Positions 41,125 to 50,851 of a stretch of DNA of 64,000 nt are shown here, one piece after another (the first letter of the stretch is position 1; the number at the start of each line of letters is the position of its first letter). The notes beneath the pieces are model-generated. The model worked only from the letters and a program-made list of their open reading frames with translations, ran no database searches and was not told the DNA's origin. The DNA comes from UBA6926 sp045562535 (GTDB lineage: Bacteria > Chloroflexota > Dehalococcoidia > UBA6926). Made by a program: the position numbers and the translations under genes. Location: the NCBI GenBank assembly GCA_045562535.1, contig JBJKVP010000003.1:62001-126000 (forward strand), written 5' to 3'.

Positions 41125-41922
41125 ATGAAATTAGGTTTTATAGGCGGGGGTCAGATGGCAGAAGCCATAATAGACGCCATTATCACAGACCAATTTATTG
41201 AGCCCGCGGACATTACCGTTGGGGATATCTCGCAAGAAAGAAGAATCTATCTATCTGAAACTTTTTCGGTTAACGCAACTGTGAGTAATTTAGAAGTTAT
41301 TGAATCGTCAGATATGTTAGTGATTGCTATTAAACCACAAGATGTTCCTATATTAGCAACGGAAGTGAGTGGGTTGATAAATCCTTCTTGCACGATAGTT
41401 TCGATCGTTGCAGGGACCAGACTCGATAAATTACAGACGTTATTTAAACACGATTTAGTAGTGCGCGTCATGCCAAACACTCCAGCCCAAGTAAAAATGG
41501 GCATGAGTGTATGGATTCCTACAAACGATGTTTCGTCGAAACAAAAAGCTATCGTAGCATCTCTTCTCCAATCTCTTGGGAAAGAGATGGAGGTGGAAGA
41601 TGAAGCACAGCTAGATATGTCGACCGCACTAAGCGGCAGTGGACCTGCATATTTCTTGCTGTTCCTTGAGCACTTGATAGAAGCAGGAACCAAGATTGGA
41701 CTTACTGAATCTCAGGCAACGATTCTAGCTCAACAAACGTTGTTTGGAACGTCACGGCTAATTGAGTTATCGGATTTTAGCCCAAGTCAGCTAAGAGAAA
41801 AAGTGACTTCGCCTGGAGGAACTACGGAACAAGCTATAAAGGCGTTTAACGATTTCGAGCTTTCTAGTATAGTTGAAGCTGCGGTTACAGCTGCTTTCGA
41901 AAAATCAAAAAACCTAGGATAA
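41125..41922 (+). CDS. proC: pyrroline-5-carboxylate reductase
   Basis: Last step of proline synthesis: reduces pyrroline-5-carboxylate with NAD(P)H. The 265-residue protein has the Rossmann loop GFIGGGQMAEAII at the N-terminus, VRVMPNTPAQV in the middle and the substrate-binding SGSGPAYFLLFLEHLIEAG (about residue 170), then REKVTSPGGTTEQAI. The ATG has GGTGGT just upstream. A YggT-family gene follows after 10 bases, a common pairing in many bacteria. Confidence 0.96.
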   Translation: MKLGFIGGGQMAEAIIDAIITDQFIEPADITVGDISQERRIYLSETFSVNATVSNLEVIESSDMLVIAIKPQDVPILATEVSGLINPSCTIVSIVAGTRLDKLQTLFKHDLVVRVMPNTPAQVKMGMSVWIPTNDVSSKQKAIVASLLQSLGKEMEVEDEAQLDMSTALSGSGPAYFLLFLEHLIEAGTKIGLTESQATILAQQTLFGTSRLIELSDFSPSQLREKVTSPGGTTEQAIKAFNDFELSSIVEAAVTAAFEKSKNLG

Positions 41923-41932
41923 TCTAATTTAA

Positions 41933-42190
41933 ATGATACAAATACTAAAATCGTTCGTTATTATCATCACGGACGTTTTATCACTAGCAATATTTCTAAG
42001 AGCGTTGATCTCTTTTTTACCAATCCAAACTCAAAACAATTTCTTGATCGCATTAATATATCAATTGAGTGAGCCCGTTCTATCAATAATTAGACCACTA
42101 ATACCGAGAACGGGAATGATAGATATCACCCCTATGGTGGCCATAATCATACTGCAGTTGATCCAAATGATACTATTTAGGCTTGGCTAG
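41933..42190 (+). CDS. YggT-family small membrane protein
   Basis: An 85-residue protein with two hydrophobic segments (about residues 5-25 and 62-82). FLRALISFLP and LSEPVLSIIRPLIPRTGMIDITPMVA match the YggT family. Its role is not settled; relatives have been linked to osmotic tolerance and to cell-division or membrane-protein assembly. It sits directly behind proC. Confidence 0.88.
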   Translation: MIQILKSFVIIITDVLSLAIFLRALISFLPIQTQNNFLIALIYQLSEPVLSIIRPLIPRTGMIDITPMVAIIILQLIQMILFRLG

Positions 42191-42243
42191 CTACAAAACC
42201 GTTACAATTCAAATAGTATTACAATACACAGTAAGGAGATATT

Positions 42244-43515
42244 TTGAGCACCGATAGTATAACAAGTAACCTTTGGAACAGGTACGTCTCCGCACTTAAA
42301 CACAACGATTTTCGGCGCTATTGGTATGGGGCATCCATTGCTGCATGCGGCGTGTGGGGTCTTATTGTTGCTCGAGGTGCATTGGCGTACGAGATATCAG
42401 ATCAATCCTCTACAGCAGTAGGCTTGACTACATTTGCAGCACTAATACCTTTCGTGATCGTGCCTCCTTTCAGTGGGATCATAGCTGATAGGTTTGATCG
42501 AAAAAAATTAGTAGCTATAGGTCATGGTTCAAACATCATTTTTGCTTTAATTTTGGCACTAATATATTTCTTCTCAACCACCGAACTTTGGCACCTAGTT
42601 GCTCTTAGTCTATTCAGTGGTATAGCCCGAGGCTTCCAGCTGCCAGCACAAATAGCTCTCGTCCCCAATTTGGTTCCAAAAGAAGATTTGTTAAACGCTA
42701 TTGCGTTGAACGCGTTATCTTTACAGGGATCACGTTTTTTTGGTTCAATCTTAGTAACTGGAATGATGTTCACAGAATGGGGCGTTGGTGCTGCGTTTGT
42801 CGTAGCAACATTCCTTTACATAGTTGCAATGGTATTAACTTTATCGTTAAAAACAGAATCACGAGGGGTTATTGATAATCGTGCTTCGATCTGGCAAACG
42901 ATTTCTGCAGGGCTAGTTTACGCATACAAAAATCCTGGGGTAGGATTAATGCTGGTGGTTATTGGGTTACATTGTAGTTTAACTATGTCATTTGAATCGG
43001 TATTTCCATCCCACGTTACGAACAATTTTGATGTAGGCCTATCTGGTTTTTCAAGTATTATTTCTTTCTTTGGAGCAGGGGCCGTGGTAGGTGTAATTAG
43101 TATCGCAGCCATTAGGAATGACGTTACAAAAGGAAGAGTTCTTATGCTGACCGGTCTAGGAAGCTCTAGTGGTGTAGTTTTGATGGCTTTATCTCCATCT
43201 TTAATGTATGGTCTTGCTGCTGCTTTTTTGATGGGGCTTACACAAGCTCCTTTTATGTCTCTAACCATGACGTATCTACAAAGTGTAGTACCAGATGACA
43301 TCAGAGGACGAGTTGGAGGCCTATTCACCCTCAGTGCATTAAGCCTCATGGCGATATCAAACCTTGTATTAGGAAGCCTATCAGATGTTTACGGATCACA
43401 AATAGTCCTTATAATTCCAGGTATTATATTTCTTGGAATAATTACATTAATAATCCTGTTTGTTCCGATAATGAATAAGATATTCTTTAAGGGATTCCCT
43501 AAAGTAGCTGCGTGA
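42244..43515 (+). CDS. MFS transporter (MFS_3 / enterobactin-exporter type)
   Basis: A 423-residue permease with about 12 helices. The loop between helices 2 and 3 carries IADRFDRKKLVAIG, and the matching second-half motif is DDIRGRVGGLF. This pattern is common to the MFS_3 group, which includes efflux pumps such as EntS. It is therefore probably a drug or metabolite exporter. The start is TTG at 42244, with AAGGAG 5 bases before it. Only 53 bases separate it from yggT, but the genes seem unrelated. Confidence 0.88.
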   Translation: MSTDSITSNLWNRYVSALKHNDFRRYWYGASIAACGVWGLIVARGALAYEISDQSSTAVGLTTFAALIPFVIVPPFSGIIADRFDRKKLVAIGHGSNIIFALILALIYFFSTTELWHLVALSLFSGIARGFQLPAQIALVPNLVPKEDLLNAIALNALSLQGSRFFGSILVTGMMFTEWGVGAAFVVATFLYIVAMVLTLSLKTESRGVIDNRASIWQTISAGLVYAYKNPGVGLMLVVIGLHCSLTMSFESVFPSHVTNNFDVGLSGFSSIISFFGAGAVVGVISIAAIRNDVTKGRVLMLTGLGSSSGVVLMALSPSLMYGLAAAFLMGLTQAPFMSLTMTYLQSVVPDDIRGRVGGLFTLSALSLMAISNLVLGSLSDVYGSQIVLIIPGIIFLGIITLIILFVPIMNKIFFKGFPKVAA

Positions 43516-43610
43516 TATTGGAATAAGCTAACCAAATTTCAATGTGCCAACTATATTAAAATGTTAGTATGATTAAAAATAGGATTTAGATAAAAATATC
43601 AGAGGTGCCA

Positions 43611-44273
43611 ATGGGATATATATTTGGTTTAATTCTTGGTTACGCGATAGGTGCAACTCCTATACTGTTTCAAATGGCAAAATCAAGAGGGATTGATCTT
43701 AGATCTGTTGGTACAGGAAATGTAGGTACTTCTAATGCCTACCGTCACACAGGTAAGTCAATAGGAGCTTTAGCAATTATAACGGACATGGGCAAAGGAT
43801 TTTTACCCCCCTTGTGTATGCACATGCTTGGATTCGGCCCAGCGGTTCAATTAGCGTCCGCAATAGGTGCTATGATGGGCCAAATGTGGCCAGCAACTTC
43901 AAAGTTCCAGGGAGGCCGAGGAAATGCGACCGCAGCTGGTGCATCTCTATATTTTGATCAAGCTTCTTTTTTGATTGCTCTAGTCTTTTTCTTGAGCACA
44001 ACGTTTTCAAAAGTATATAAAATTCTTAAATCTGATAATTCTGATTCATCACCTCGAAGCAAAATCGTACCCATTGTCGTAATTTTATCTTTTGCATTAT
44101 ACGGATTACTTGCATTCAATAAAGGGATAACTATAGCAGCCATGGGGTCATGGTTTTTCATAGGATTAATTCTGATTCGCAGACTTACTGCACCTTGGCC
44201 ACCCGATCCCATAACCGGTGATATTCCCCAAAGATCGATTCTTCGTATCCTAATCTTGGATCGTCCTAATTAA
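43611..44273 (+). CDS. plsY: glycerol-3-phosphate acyltransferase PlsY
   Basis: Transfers an acyl group from acyl phosphate to glycerol 3-phosphate, first step of phospholipid synthesis, in the membrane. The family motifs are visible: SVGTGNVGTSNAYRHTG (motif 1), SKFQGGRGNATAAG (motif 2), with about five to six helices. At 220 residues it is of normal length. The start ATG 43611 has AGAGG 5 bases upstream; a GTG two codons earlier overlaps that site. The gene lies between an MFS transporter and pepA. No plsX is in the window. Confidence 0.9.
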   Translation: MGYIFGLILGYAIGATPILFQMAKSRGIDLRSVGTGNVGTSNAYRHTGKSIGALAIITDMGKGFLPPLCMHMLGFGPAVQLASAIGAMMGQMWPATSKFQGGRGNATAAGASLYFDQASFLIALVFFLSTTFSKVYKILKSDNSDSSPRSKIVPIVVILSFALYGLLAFNKGITIAAMGSWFFIGLILIRRLTAPWPPDPITGDIPQRSILRILILDRPN

Positions 44274-44300
44274 AATTGATTTGACATAATGGGAGCAAAT

Positions 44301-45824
44301 ATGAATATTGAAATGAGCCAAAAGGATCTATTGGATATGGAGCTAGACTGCTTAGTATCTTTTGTATTTGAAGACGACATCGATCCAAGTCTGGAAGCGT
44401 TAGAATTAAATAAGATCCTCTCCGATTATATAACCGACTTAATCGAGGATGGAGAAGTCAATGGCCGATTCGGTCAACTAAATCTAGTCCATACTCATAA
44501 AAAGGCAAAACCAAAAAGAATACTGTTTGCAGGAATGGGTAAAAAACAAGATTTCAATTTGGACCGCGCCCGTAAGATGAGCGCTAATATCGCAAAATTT
44601 ATTAGTAATAAGAATTTTAACGTTTCTGGAGCACTGCCTGGGCGTATTGAGTTACCAAAAGCTATAGAAGTTAGCGACCTTTTTTCAGCCATAGTCGAAG
44701 GAGCAAGTTTAGGTCTTTATGCTTTCGACGATCATATGCGTAAAAAAAGTGATTCAACAAAACCTAAATCCAGTAGCCTTTTATTAGATGGTTCAGTTGG
44801 GTTAACCAATAAACAGCAGGATGCTGTGCATAAAGCAATAAAAACCGCTAAAGTGGTGTCTGAATCGGCAAAACTCGCTCGTGACCTAGTCAATGAGCCT
44901 GCAAACTTAATGACGCCAACAATCCTTGCAGAAAGAGCAAAATTAGCCGCTAAAGATACCAAACTAGATTATAAATCCTTAACGAAAAATCAGATTGAAA
45001 AACTCGGTATGGGAGCATTCCTGGGCGTTGCAAAAGGCTCGGATGAAGAACCCAAATTCATAATCTTAAAATACTCCGGAGATCCCAAAAATCCCGACAA
45101 AGAGCTTGGGCTAATTGGTAAGGGCATAACTTTCGATTCTGGAGGAATATCCATAAAGCCTGCAGCTAATATGTCAGCTATGAAAGGTGATATGGGAGGA
45201 GCAGCTGCAGTTATAGCATCAATATATGGAGTAGCACGTCTGGAATTAAAAATAAATATTACCGCACTTGTACCGGCAACTGAAAACTTGCCTGGCGGAT
45301 CCGCTACTAAACCCGGAGATTTACTGACTGCAATGAACGGGACCACTATTGAGGTTGAGAATACCGATGCAGAAGGACGTTTGATTTTAGCAGATGCGCT
45401 GGCCTACGCGAATGATAAGGGTTTATCACCGTTGATCGATGTAGCGACATTAACTGGAGCGATAGGGGTCGCCCTAGGATCAGTTTCAATGGGCTTATTT
45501 TCCAACGACGATACTCTAGCAGGAGAATTAATCGCAAGCAGCGAGTCTACAGGTGAAAAAATGTGGCGAATGCCACTATGGGACGAATATAAAGATCAAA
45601 ATAAAAGCACCGTTGCTGATATTAAAAATACAGGTGGCAGACAAGCAGGATCAATTACCGCAGCGCAATTTCTTCACGAGTTCGCAGGAGACACACCTTG
45701 GGCCCACCTAGACATAGCGTCGGTATTCATGAGCTCAAAAGTCGATGGAATCTATCAGAAGGGTGCAACAGGACAACCTGTTCGAACCTTGATCGAATTA
45801 TTTACGAAATTTGCTGCAAAATAA
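44301..45824 (+). CDS. pepA: leucyl aminopeptidase (M17 family)
   Basis: A cytoplasmic metalloaminopeptidase that removes N-terminal residues during peptide turnover. The two-metal active site is complete: GKGITFDSGGISIKP (Lys, Asp), MKGDMGGAAAV (Asp) and the M17 signature NTDAEGRLILADALAY. The N-terminal domain (residues 1-170) is the usual non-catalytic part. I start at ATG 44301 because GGGAGC lies 5 bases before it; the ATG at 44289 would include that site in the coding sequence. It is convergent with the HtrA-type gene, with 24 bases between. Confidence 0.95.
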   Translation: MNIEMSQKDLLDMELDCLVSFVFEDDIDPSLEALELNKILSDYITDLIEDGEVNGRFGQLNLVHTHKKAKPKRILFAGMGKKQDFNLDRARKMSANIAKFISNKNFNVSGALPGRIELPKAIEVSDLFSAIVEGASLGLYAFDDHMRKKSDSTKPKSSSLLLDGSVGLTNKQQDAVHKAIKTAKVVSESAKLARDLVNEPANLMTPTILAERAKLAAKDTKLDYKSLTKNQIEKLGMGAFLGVAKGSDEEPKFIILKYSGDPKNPDKELGLIGKGITFDSGGISIKPAANMSAMKGDMGGAAAVIASIYGVARLELKINITALVPATENLPGGSATKPGDLLTAMNGTTIEVENTDAEGRLILADALAYANDKGLSPLIDVATLTGAIGVALGSVSMGLFSNDDTLAGELIASSESTGEKMWRMPLWDEYKDQNKSTVADIKNTGGRQAGSITAAQFLHEFAGDTPWAHLDIASVFMSSKVDGIYQKGATGQPVRTLIELFTKFAAK

Positions 45825-45848
45825 ATACGTTAGATTATTCAAGAAACC

Positions 45849-47072
45849 TTATTGTGACGGCCTAGTGCCTAAAATAACCGAAACATCTATTGGCTCTCCA
45901 TCTCTAATAACTGTGAAAAGATGAGTCTCACCTGGTGCTCCTCTTCTGATTAGATATGAGACAACATCGTCAACCCCCGATATTTCCTCTTCATCTATAG
46001 CTACAATAATATCTCCTCCAATAGGTATTTTGGTACCTTCGATTTCAATCTCACCTGAAGATCCCAAAAGTCCAGCTAAGTCTGCCGGGCCGCCATCTAC
46101 CACTCTAGATATAAACGCGCCCTTGGTATCCCTATCTAAACCTAATGCCTCTGCTATAACGGTTCCAACCGCAAAACCCTCCACACCGAGCCAGGCATAT
46201 TCATGCTTACCATAAATGATTAAGTCAGGTATTACTTTTTTTGCAATATTGACCGGTATAGCGAATCCGATACCAGCGCTCGAATTACTCGTAGTTATAA
46301 TTTGGCTGTTAATACCGATCACCTGCCCAAGCCGATTGAGCAAAGGCCCTCCTGAGTTACCAGGATTAATAGAAGCATCGGTTTGTATAGCTTCCGGTAT
46401 AGAATATTGGCTATCTCCTTGGATGGTGCGTCCAACTGCACTTATAATCCCACTTGTTAACGTAAACTCTTGGCCAAAAGGCGTTCCTATAGCGGCAGCC
46501 ATTTCGCCCACCCGTACAATATCACTATCTCCAAGCGAAACAGGTGTATAACGACCCGGATCTAGTTGGACTTTAAGTACAGCTAGGTCTGAATCTGGAT
46601 CAATGCCAACAACCTCAGCCTTGAGGCTTAATCCATCATAAAAAATGACGCTCACTATATCAGCATCAGCTACAACATGGTGATTGGTAACCACATATCC
46701 ATCTTCAGACCAAAGGAAACCTGAACCATCTCCTGGTAAATAATAATCTTGGCTTTCCGAAGAACCACCATAACCAGACACTTGAACTTTCCGTTTTATC
46801 TCCACGTGAACCACAGATGGAAGTAGATCTTGGTAAATATTATTAAGTACAGCCTCTTGAGCACTAACAATTTGGAGTGCCTTATCTAGATCTTCGTCTG
46901 AAAGAAGGATTCTTTCAGATGATTGAATTTCTGGGGGTTGAGTCACTTCCAAAGGCAATATTTCAGAAGTATTTTCATCATTATCTATGGTTTCATCTAG
47001 CGGAAATATTGAACAACTAATACTAATACTTAGAAATATAACAAAAAATAATATTAACCTTAGATGGCCCAA
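45849..47072 (-). CDS. HtrA/DegP-type serine protease, lipoprotein
   Basis: A 407-residue S1C protease that degrades damaged proteins outside the cytoplasm. The signal ends with SISISC, giving a lipid anchor at Cys20. The triad is His132 (TNHHVV), Asp162 (DSDLAVLKV) and Ser240 (NPGNSGGPLL). One PDZ domain follows (about residues 300-400: RVVDGGPADLAGL, VDDVVSYLIRRGAPGE), so it resembles DegS-like single-PDZ proteins. The linker of about 60 residues after the lipid anchor is acidic and low in complexity. The start is TTG with AGAGGT 5 bases upstream. Confidence 0.93.
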   Translation of the reverse strand: MGHLRLILFFVIFLSISISCSIFPLDETIDNDENTSEILPLEVTQPPEIQSSERILLSDEDLDKALQIVSAQEAVLNNIYQDLLPSVVHVEIKRKVQVSGYGGSSESQDYYLPGDGSGFLWSEDGYVVTNHHVVADADIVSVIFYDGLSLKAEVVGIDPDSDLAVLKVQLDPGRYTPVSLGDSDIVRVGEMAAAIGTPFGQEFTLTSGIISAVGRTIQGDSQYSIPEAIQTDASINPGNSGGPLLNRLGQVIGINSQIITTSNSSAGIGFAIPVNIAKKVIPDLIIYGKHEYAWLGVEGFAVGTVIAEALGLDRDTKGAFISRVVDGGPADLAGLLGSSGEIEIEGTKIPIGGDIIVAIDEEEISGVDDVVSYLIRRGAPGETHLFTVIRDGEPIDVSVILGTRPSQ

Positions 47073-47215
47073 AATTTACCTCTTTTAATGATTGTGCCTG
47101 ATATCGGAATCAATACTGATTAAATAGAATAATACACCATAGATTTATCGACGACTATCTGAGATTCTTTTTTGACAAATTCTCAATATTGATTACAATC
47201 TAGTTCCCAATGCCA

Positions 47216-47248
47216 CCACCGAGCTAGTGTGGGGAACCAGCTCGGTGG
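47216..47248. repeat. perfect 10-bp inverted repeat (hairpin)
   Basis: CCACCGAGCT (47216-47225) and AGCTCGGTGG (47239-47248) form a 10-base GC-rich stem with a 13-base loop in the gap between nrdJ and the HtrA-type gene. No T-run follows on the minus strand, the strand of both neighbours, so a standard terminator is not obvious. It could still end or protect the nrdJ transcript. Confidence 0.6.
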
Positions 47249-47307
47249 CCAGGGAGTAAAGGAGAAAAAAAGGGTAATTTATTACAAACTAACCAACCTG
47301 CGAACAA

Positions 47308-50004
47308 TTAACATTTTGAATAGCCGCAGGAGAAACACATTAAACAACCTTCGGTGAATACTAGTGATGCATAACAATCTGGGCATTGGGGGCCACTGGA
47401 CCCTTGATCGTTAGTTGAAGGTTTCGAAAACAAACTTGGCTGAACGATATGTGTCGGGGCCTCTTCTTCGGGCCCCGGATCCGTTGCTGTTTCTATCTCA
47501 GTATATTCTGCGCCAGGTGCCATTTTATCTGAAAAAGCTTTCCTTGCTCTTCTTGCAAGCTCTTCACGCTCTTCATCCTCAGGGACCGCATGCCTTATAA
47601 GTGCTAGTGCTACAGCATCAGGTGCGCTTAAAACTTGTTGACCTTTGTCCCATGTGGGCAAATCAGTAATACCCCGTAGTTGATCAACCACTTGAGCGAC
47701 ATCTACCCCTGAGCGCAAAGCCAAGGAAGCCATTCGACTCACTGCTTCTAAATAAGCAGCATCACTCGACCCCGCTTTACCAAGATTTGTAAAAACTTCG
47801 AACGGACGTCCTTCTTCATTAAAAGTGATTGTTACATAAAGATTGCCATGACCTGTTCGAATACGATCTGTAACTGCTGGTAGCGTTGTAGGTCGTACCC
47901 TCGGTGCTTTCATATTAACAACCGGGTCTGCATCAGATTCGGAACTATCTCCTTTACCGGTCTCTAGAACTTGCATACTCTTCGATCCATCACGGTACAC
48001 CGTTGTGGCTTTACATCCAGTTTCCCAAGATAACCAAAATGATTGTGCTATATCCTCGATAGAAGCTGAATTAGCAAGGTTAATTGTTTTTGAAACAGAA
48101 TTAGTAGTATTGTCCTGCCATGCTGCCTGCATTTTTATGTGCCAACCAGGATCTATAGCCATGGCGGTTCTAACACCGTGTTTGTCAATAATCATCTCAA
48201 CTGCTTCATCACGCCATTGCGGATCATCCGCTAAATTCCGTAAAACAGCATCTGCTCTTTCTTTGCCAACTTCATCTACCAATGCTTGCCTAACTGGAAG
48301 TGGTGAATCCAAAAATCTAGTACTTGTGCCATCGTGGTCTTCCCACAATATATTAGACCACCAAGCTAGAGCAAAATGCGGTTCGATCCCTGAAGAGCAA
48401 TCTGCCAACCGGGATATTGTACCGGTCGGAGCTATAGTTGTTACGCTCGAATGTCGAACAGGTGGCATACCATTTTCTTGTAATCTTGATCCTTGATAAG
48501 CCGGGAATTCACCTCTAACAGAGGCCAATTCTTCAGATTCTAACCATGCTTTTTCTCTTATAAAAGAGCCTACTGTCTTAGCGAGTTCAAGAGCTTCCTC
48601 TGAGTTATATGGAAGATCAAATTTCACTAATGAATCTGCCCATCCCATTATGCCAAGCCCTATTCTTCGAGTCTGAAGATTCATTTCCCTTAGCTCAGGC
48701 AACGGAAATGTATTCACCTCTATCACATCATCTAAAAATCTAACAGCAAGCCTCACTGTTTTCTCTAGCTCATCCCAATCAAAATCATTTGCATCACCAA
48801 TATGCTTGGATAAATCGATAGAACCTAGGCAGCAATTACCATAATTCTCTAAGAATTCCTCTCCACAAGGATTTGAAGTTTTGATTTTACCAAGTTGGGG
48901 ACTAGGCTGAGTATCCCAAACTCTGTCAATGAAAACTAAACCTGGGTCACCCGTTTTCCATGCAGATTCTGCTATGTCATGCCACAAATCTCTGGCTTTA
49001 ATAGTGTTCTCTACTACATTGCTTTTAGGATTAATTAGATCCCAATCTTTATCGTCCTCAACCGCTCGCATAAAATCATCTGTAACCTGGACAGATATAT
49101 TGAAGTTCTGTAAAGAAGCATCGTCGTCTTTGGCGTGAATGAATTCCATGATGTCAGGATGACTGACACTCAGTTGACCCATATGCGCTCCCAATCTAAA
49201 AGATCCTTGGGTTAACGTTGCTCCTACAGCTGAATACAATTTCATAACAGCTATAGGCCCACATGCCATACCATGAGTGGTAGCTATTGGGTCACCCTTT
49301 GGGCGCAAATCAGAAAAACCAAATCCGATTCCGCCTCCCCATTTTTCAATCATTGCAGCATCGTGTGCTACTTTCATAATAGATTCCATATTATCTTCAG
49401 GCGAAACAACAAAACATGCGCTAAGAGATCCTTTATTATCTTTCCCTGCATTAACTAATGTTGGGGAGTTCGGCAAAAATTTTAAACTAGATGTCAGTTC
49501 GTAAAATTTTCTAGTCCATTCGGAAACTTCTTCTTCATTATCAGTAAAATTTTCTTCGCCTGCTGATATAGCCCGTGCTACCCGATAGAAAAGGCCTTTA
49601 GCGTCTTCTATCGTCTCTCCTTCTTCATTCCTAGCGAGATACCTTTGTTCAAGTATAGTAGCGGCATTAGGGGACAGAGGAGGTTCAGGTGCGCTGGCTA
49701 AGTCCCAACCAGCATTCTCTACAGATGTTGCAGGCAGAATATGACCATTACCATTTAGTTGATGAGTCTCTTCGATAATATCGGAAAGCCACTGTTTAAA
49801 CCCTTTACCATTTTGAGAGCCATTCTCTAATTTACTTAATCCTTCTAGCTCGCTTGAAGCTCCTGAATCTTCGATATAAGAAAGTATTTCCTCTGTAAGG
49901 GTTCCGGTATCAGCAGTACTTTCACTCAAAAGATTTTCAATTGCACTTTTAAGTGCTTTCTTGTTTGCTGCTGAAAATGATGTGGGGTCAATCTCGGTTG
50001 CCAT
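47308..50004 (-). CDS. nrdJ: adenosylcobalamin-dependent (class II) ribonucleotide reductase
   Basis: Makes deoxyribonucleotides using a radical generated from coenzyme B12; no oxygen is needed. The 898-residue protein has ERYLARN-type start of the core near residue 118 (LEQRYLARNEEGETIED), SLSACFVVSP with the first cysteine, TSNPCGEEFLENYGNC with the thiyl-radical cysteine, and a TSCPD-type domain near residues 735-815. The tail is CPDCYASLVFTEG followed by CLMCFSCGYSKC; the last two cysteines (Cx4C) match the swinging redox pair of other reductases. About 105 residues at the N-terminus are extra and lack an ATP-cone motif. The regulator nrdR lies 70 bases upstream. Confidence 0.95.
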   Translation of the reverse strand: MATEIDPTSFSAANKKALKSAIENLLSESTADTGTLTEEILSYIEDSGASSELEGLSKLENGSQNGKGFKQWLSDIIEETHQLNGNGHILPATSVENAGWDLASAPEPPLSPNAATILEQRYLARNEEGETIEDAKGLFYRVARAISAGEENFTDNEEEVSEWTRKFYELTSSLKFLPNSPTLVNAGKDNKGSLSACFVVSPEDNMESIMKVAHDAAMIEKWGGGIGFGFSDLRPKGDPIATTHGMACGPIAVMKLYSAVGATLTQGSFRLGAHMGQLSVSHPDIMEFIHAKDDDASLQNFNISVQVTDDFMRAVEDDKDWDLINPKSNVVENTIKARDLWHDIAESAWKTGDPGLVFIDRVWDTQPSPQLGKIKTSNPCGEEFLENYGNCCLGSIDLSKHIGDANDFDWDELEKTVRLAVRFLDDVIEVNTFPLPELREMNLQTRRIGLGIMGWADSLVKFDLPYNSEEALELAKTVGSFIREKAWLESEELASVRGEFPAYQGSRLQENGMPPVRHSSVTTIAPTGTISRLADCSSGIEPHFALAWWSNILWEDHDGTSTRFLDSPLPVRQALVDEVGKERADAVLRNLADDPQWRDEAVEMIIDKHGVRTAMAIDPGWHIKMQAAWQDNTTNSVSKTINLANSASIEDIAQSFWLSWETGCKATTVYRDGSKSMQVLETGKGDSSESDADPVVNMKAPRVRPTTLPAVTDRIRTGHGNLYVTITFNEEGRPFEVFTNLGKAGSSDAAYLEAVSRMASLALRSGVDVAQVVDQLRGITDLPTWDKGQQVLSAPDAVALALIRHAVPEDEEREELARRARKAFSDKMAPGAEYTEIETATDPGPEEEAPTHIVQPSLFSKPSTNDQGSSGPQCPDCYASLVFTEGCLMCFSCGYSKC

Positions 50005-50074
50005 GATAACTGTACGCCTCCTAAAATAAATGCAGTATTAAAACCTTTATGAGCATCTCACCGCCCATTGCTAC

Positions 50075-50605
50075 TTATGACTTTCTTGGTCTTCCACGCC
50101 TCCTTGAAGTTGAATGGTCAGGTGGAAGTAAAGCTAGTTGTTCTGTTGAAAACAAAGAGTTCTCTAACTGTAGGCCCTCTACGGCCTCTCTAAAATCATC
50201 TTCGTCTGCAAAGTCACGATAAACACTGGCAAATCTTATATAGGCCACTCGATCCATTATTCGCAAAGCATTCATAGTTAACTCTCCAATCAATTTGCTA
50301 GAAATCTCTTCTCTTCCTCTTTTATGTAGCTCCTCCTCTATTTCCTCAACTATTTTTTCTGCCGAACCGGACGGTAAAACTCTCTTTGCAAGAGCGATGC
50401 TAATCCCGTTCAATAGTTTCTCTCTATTAAATTCCTCTACTCTACCATCTTGTTTAACAACCGAAAGATTGGATGTCTGCATCTTTTCAATCGTGCTATA
50501 ACGACTTCCACATCGCAAACATTCTCGCCTCCGGCGAATTCCTGTTTGCGAATCTCTCGTGTCTAATACCTTTGATTCGTTATCGCCACAATGCGTGCAA
50601 CGCAT
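50075..50605 (-). CDS. nrdR: transcriptional repressor NrdR
   Basis: Represses ribonucleotide-reductase genes in response to nucleotide pools. The 176-residue protein has the N-terminal zinc ribbon MRCTHCG...ECLRCGSRY (two CxxC pairs) and the ATP-cone VVKQDGRVEEFNREKLLNGI (about residues 50-140). GGGAG lies 6 bases before the ATG. It is directly upstream of nrdJ on the same strand and is likely co-transcribed with it. I looked for NrdR boxes in the two upstream gaps and did not see a convincing pair. Confidence 0.96.
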   Translation of the reverse strand: MRCTHCGDNESKVLDTRDSQTGIRRRRECLRCGSRYSTIEKMQTSNLSVVKQDGRVEEFNREKLLNGISIALAKRVLPSGSAEKIVEEIEEELHKRGREEISSKLIGELTMNALRIMDRVAYIRFASVYRDFADEDDFREAVEGLQLENSLFSTEQLALLPPDHSTSRRRGRPRKS

Positions 50606-50836
50606 CGAAATCTCCCGAGGCTCCGAGTCTTCTTTCTTTCGATACCCTCCCGGTCAATAAATTAACTAATATGTCCTATATATCGGAGCCGCAAGCCATA
50701 ATTAACTACCTGTAGCGTTTATTTGTCAACCCTAGAGAGCATGATTTCGGTGTTTTTAAGGTGATATTTAAGGAAATTTCAGCGGGTATTACACGATTTA
50801 CATAGGACAGAGCTAATCAAATTTGCTCATAGAATA

Positions 50837-50842
50837 TATAAT
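50837..50842 (+). promoter_or_regulatory. -10 hexamer close to smpB start codon
   Basis: A perfect TATAAT ends 9 bases before the ATG of smpB at 50852. There is no Shine-Dalgarno sequence, so the transcript probably has almost no leader. The 246-base gap before it holds no other feature I can support. Confidence 0.45.
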
Positions 50843-50851
50843 AAGTACATA

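Noticed and set aside
50005..50851. NrdR boxes or a cobalamin riboswitch before nrdJ or nrdR
   Set aside because: The gaps of 70 and 246 bases show neither a convincing pair of NrdR boxes nor the conserved B12-box sequence.
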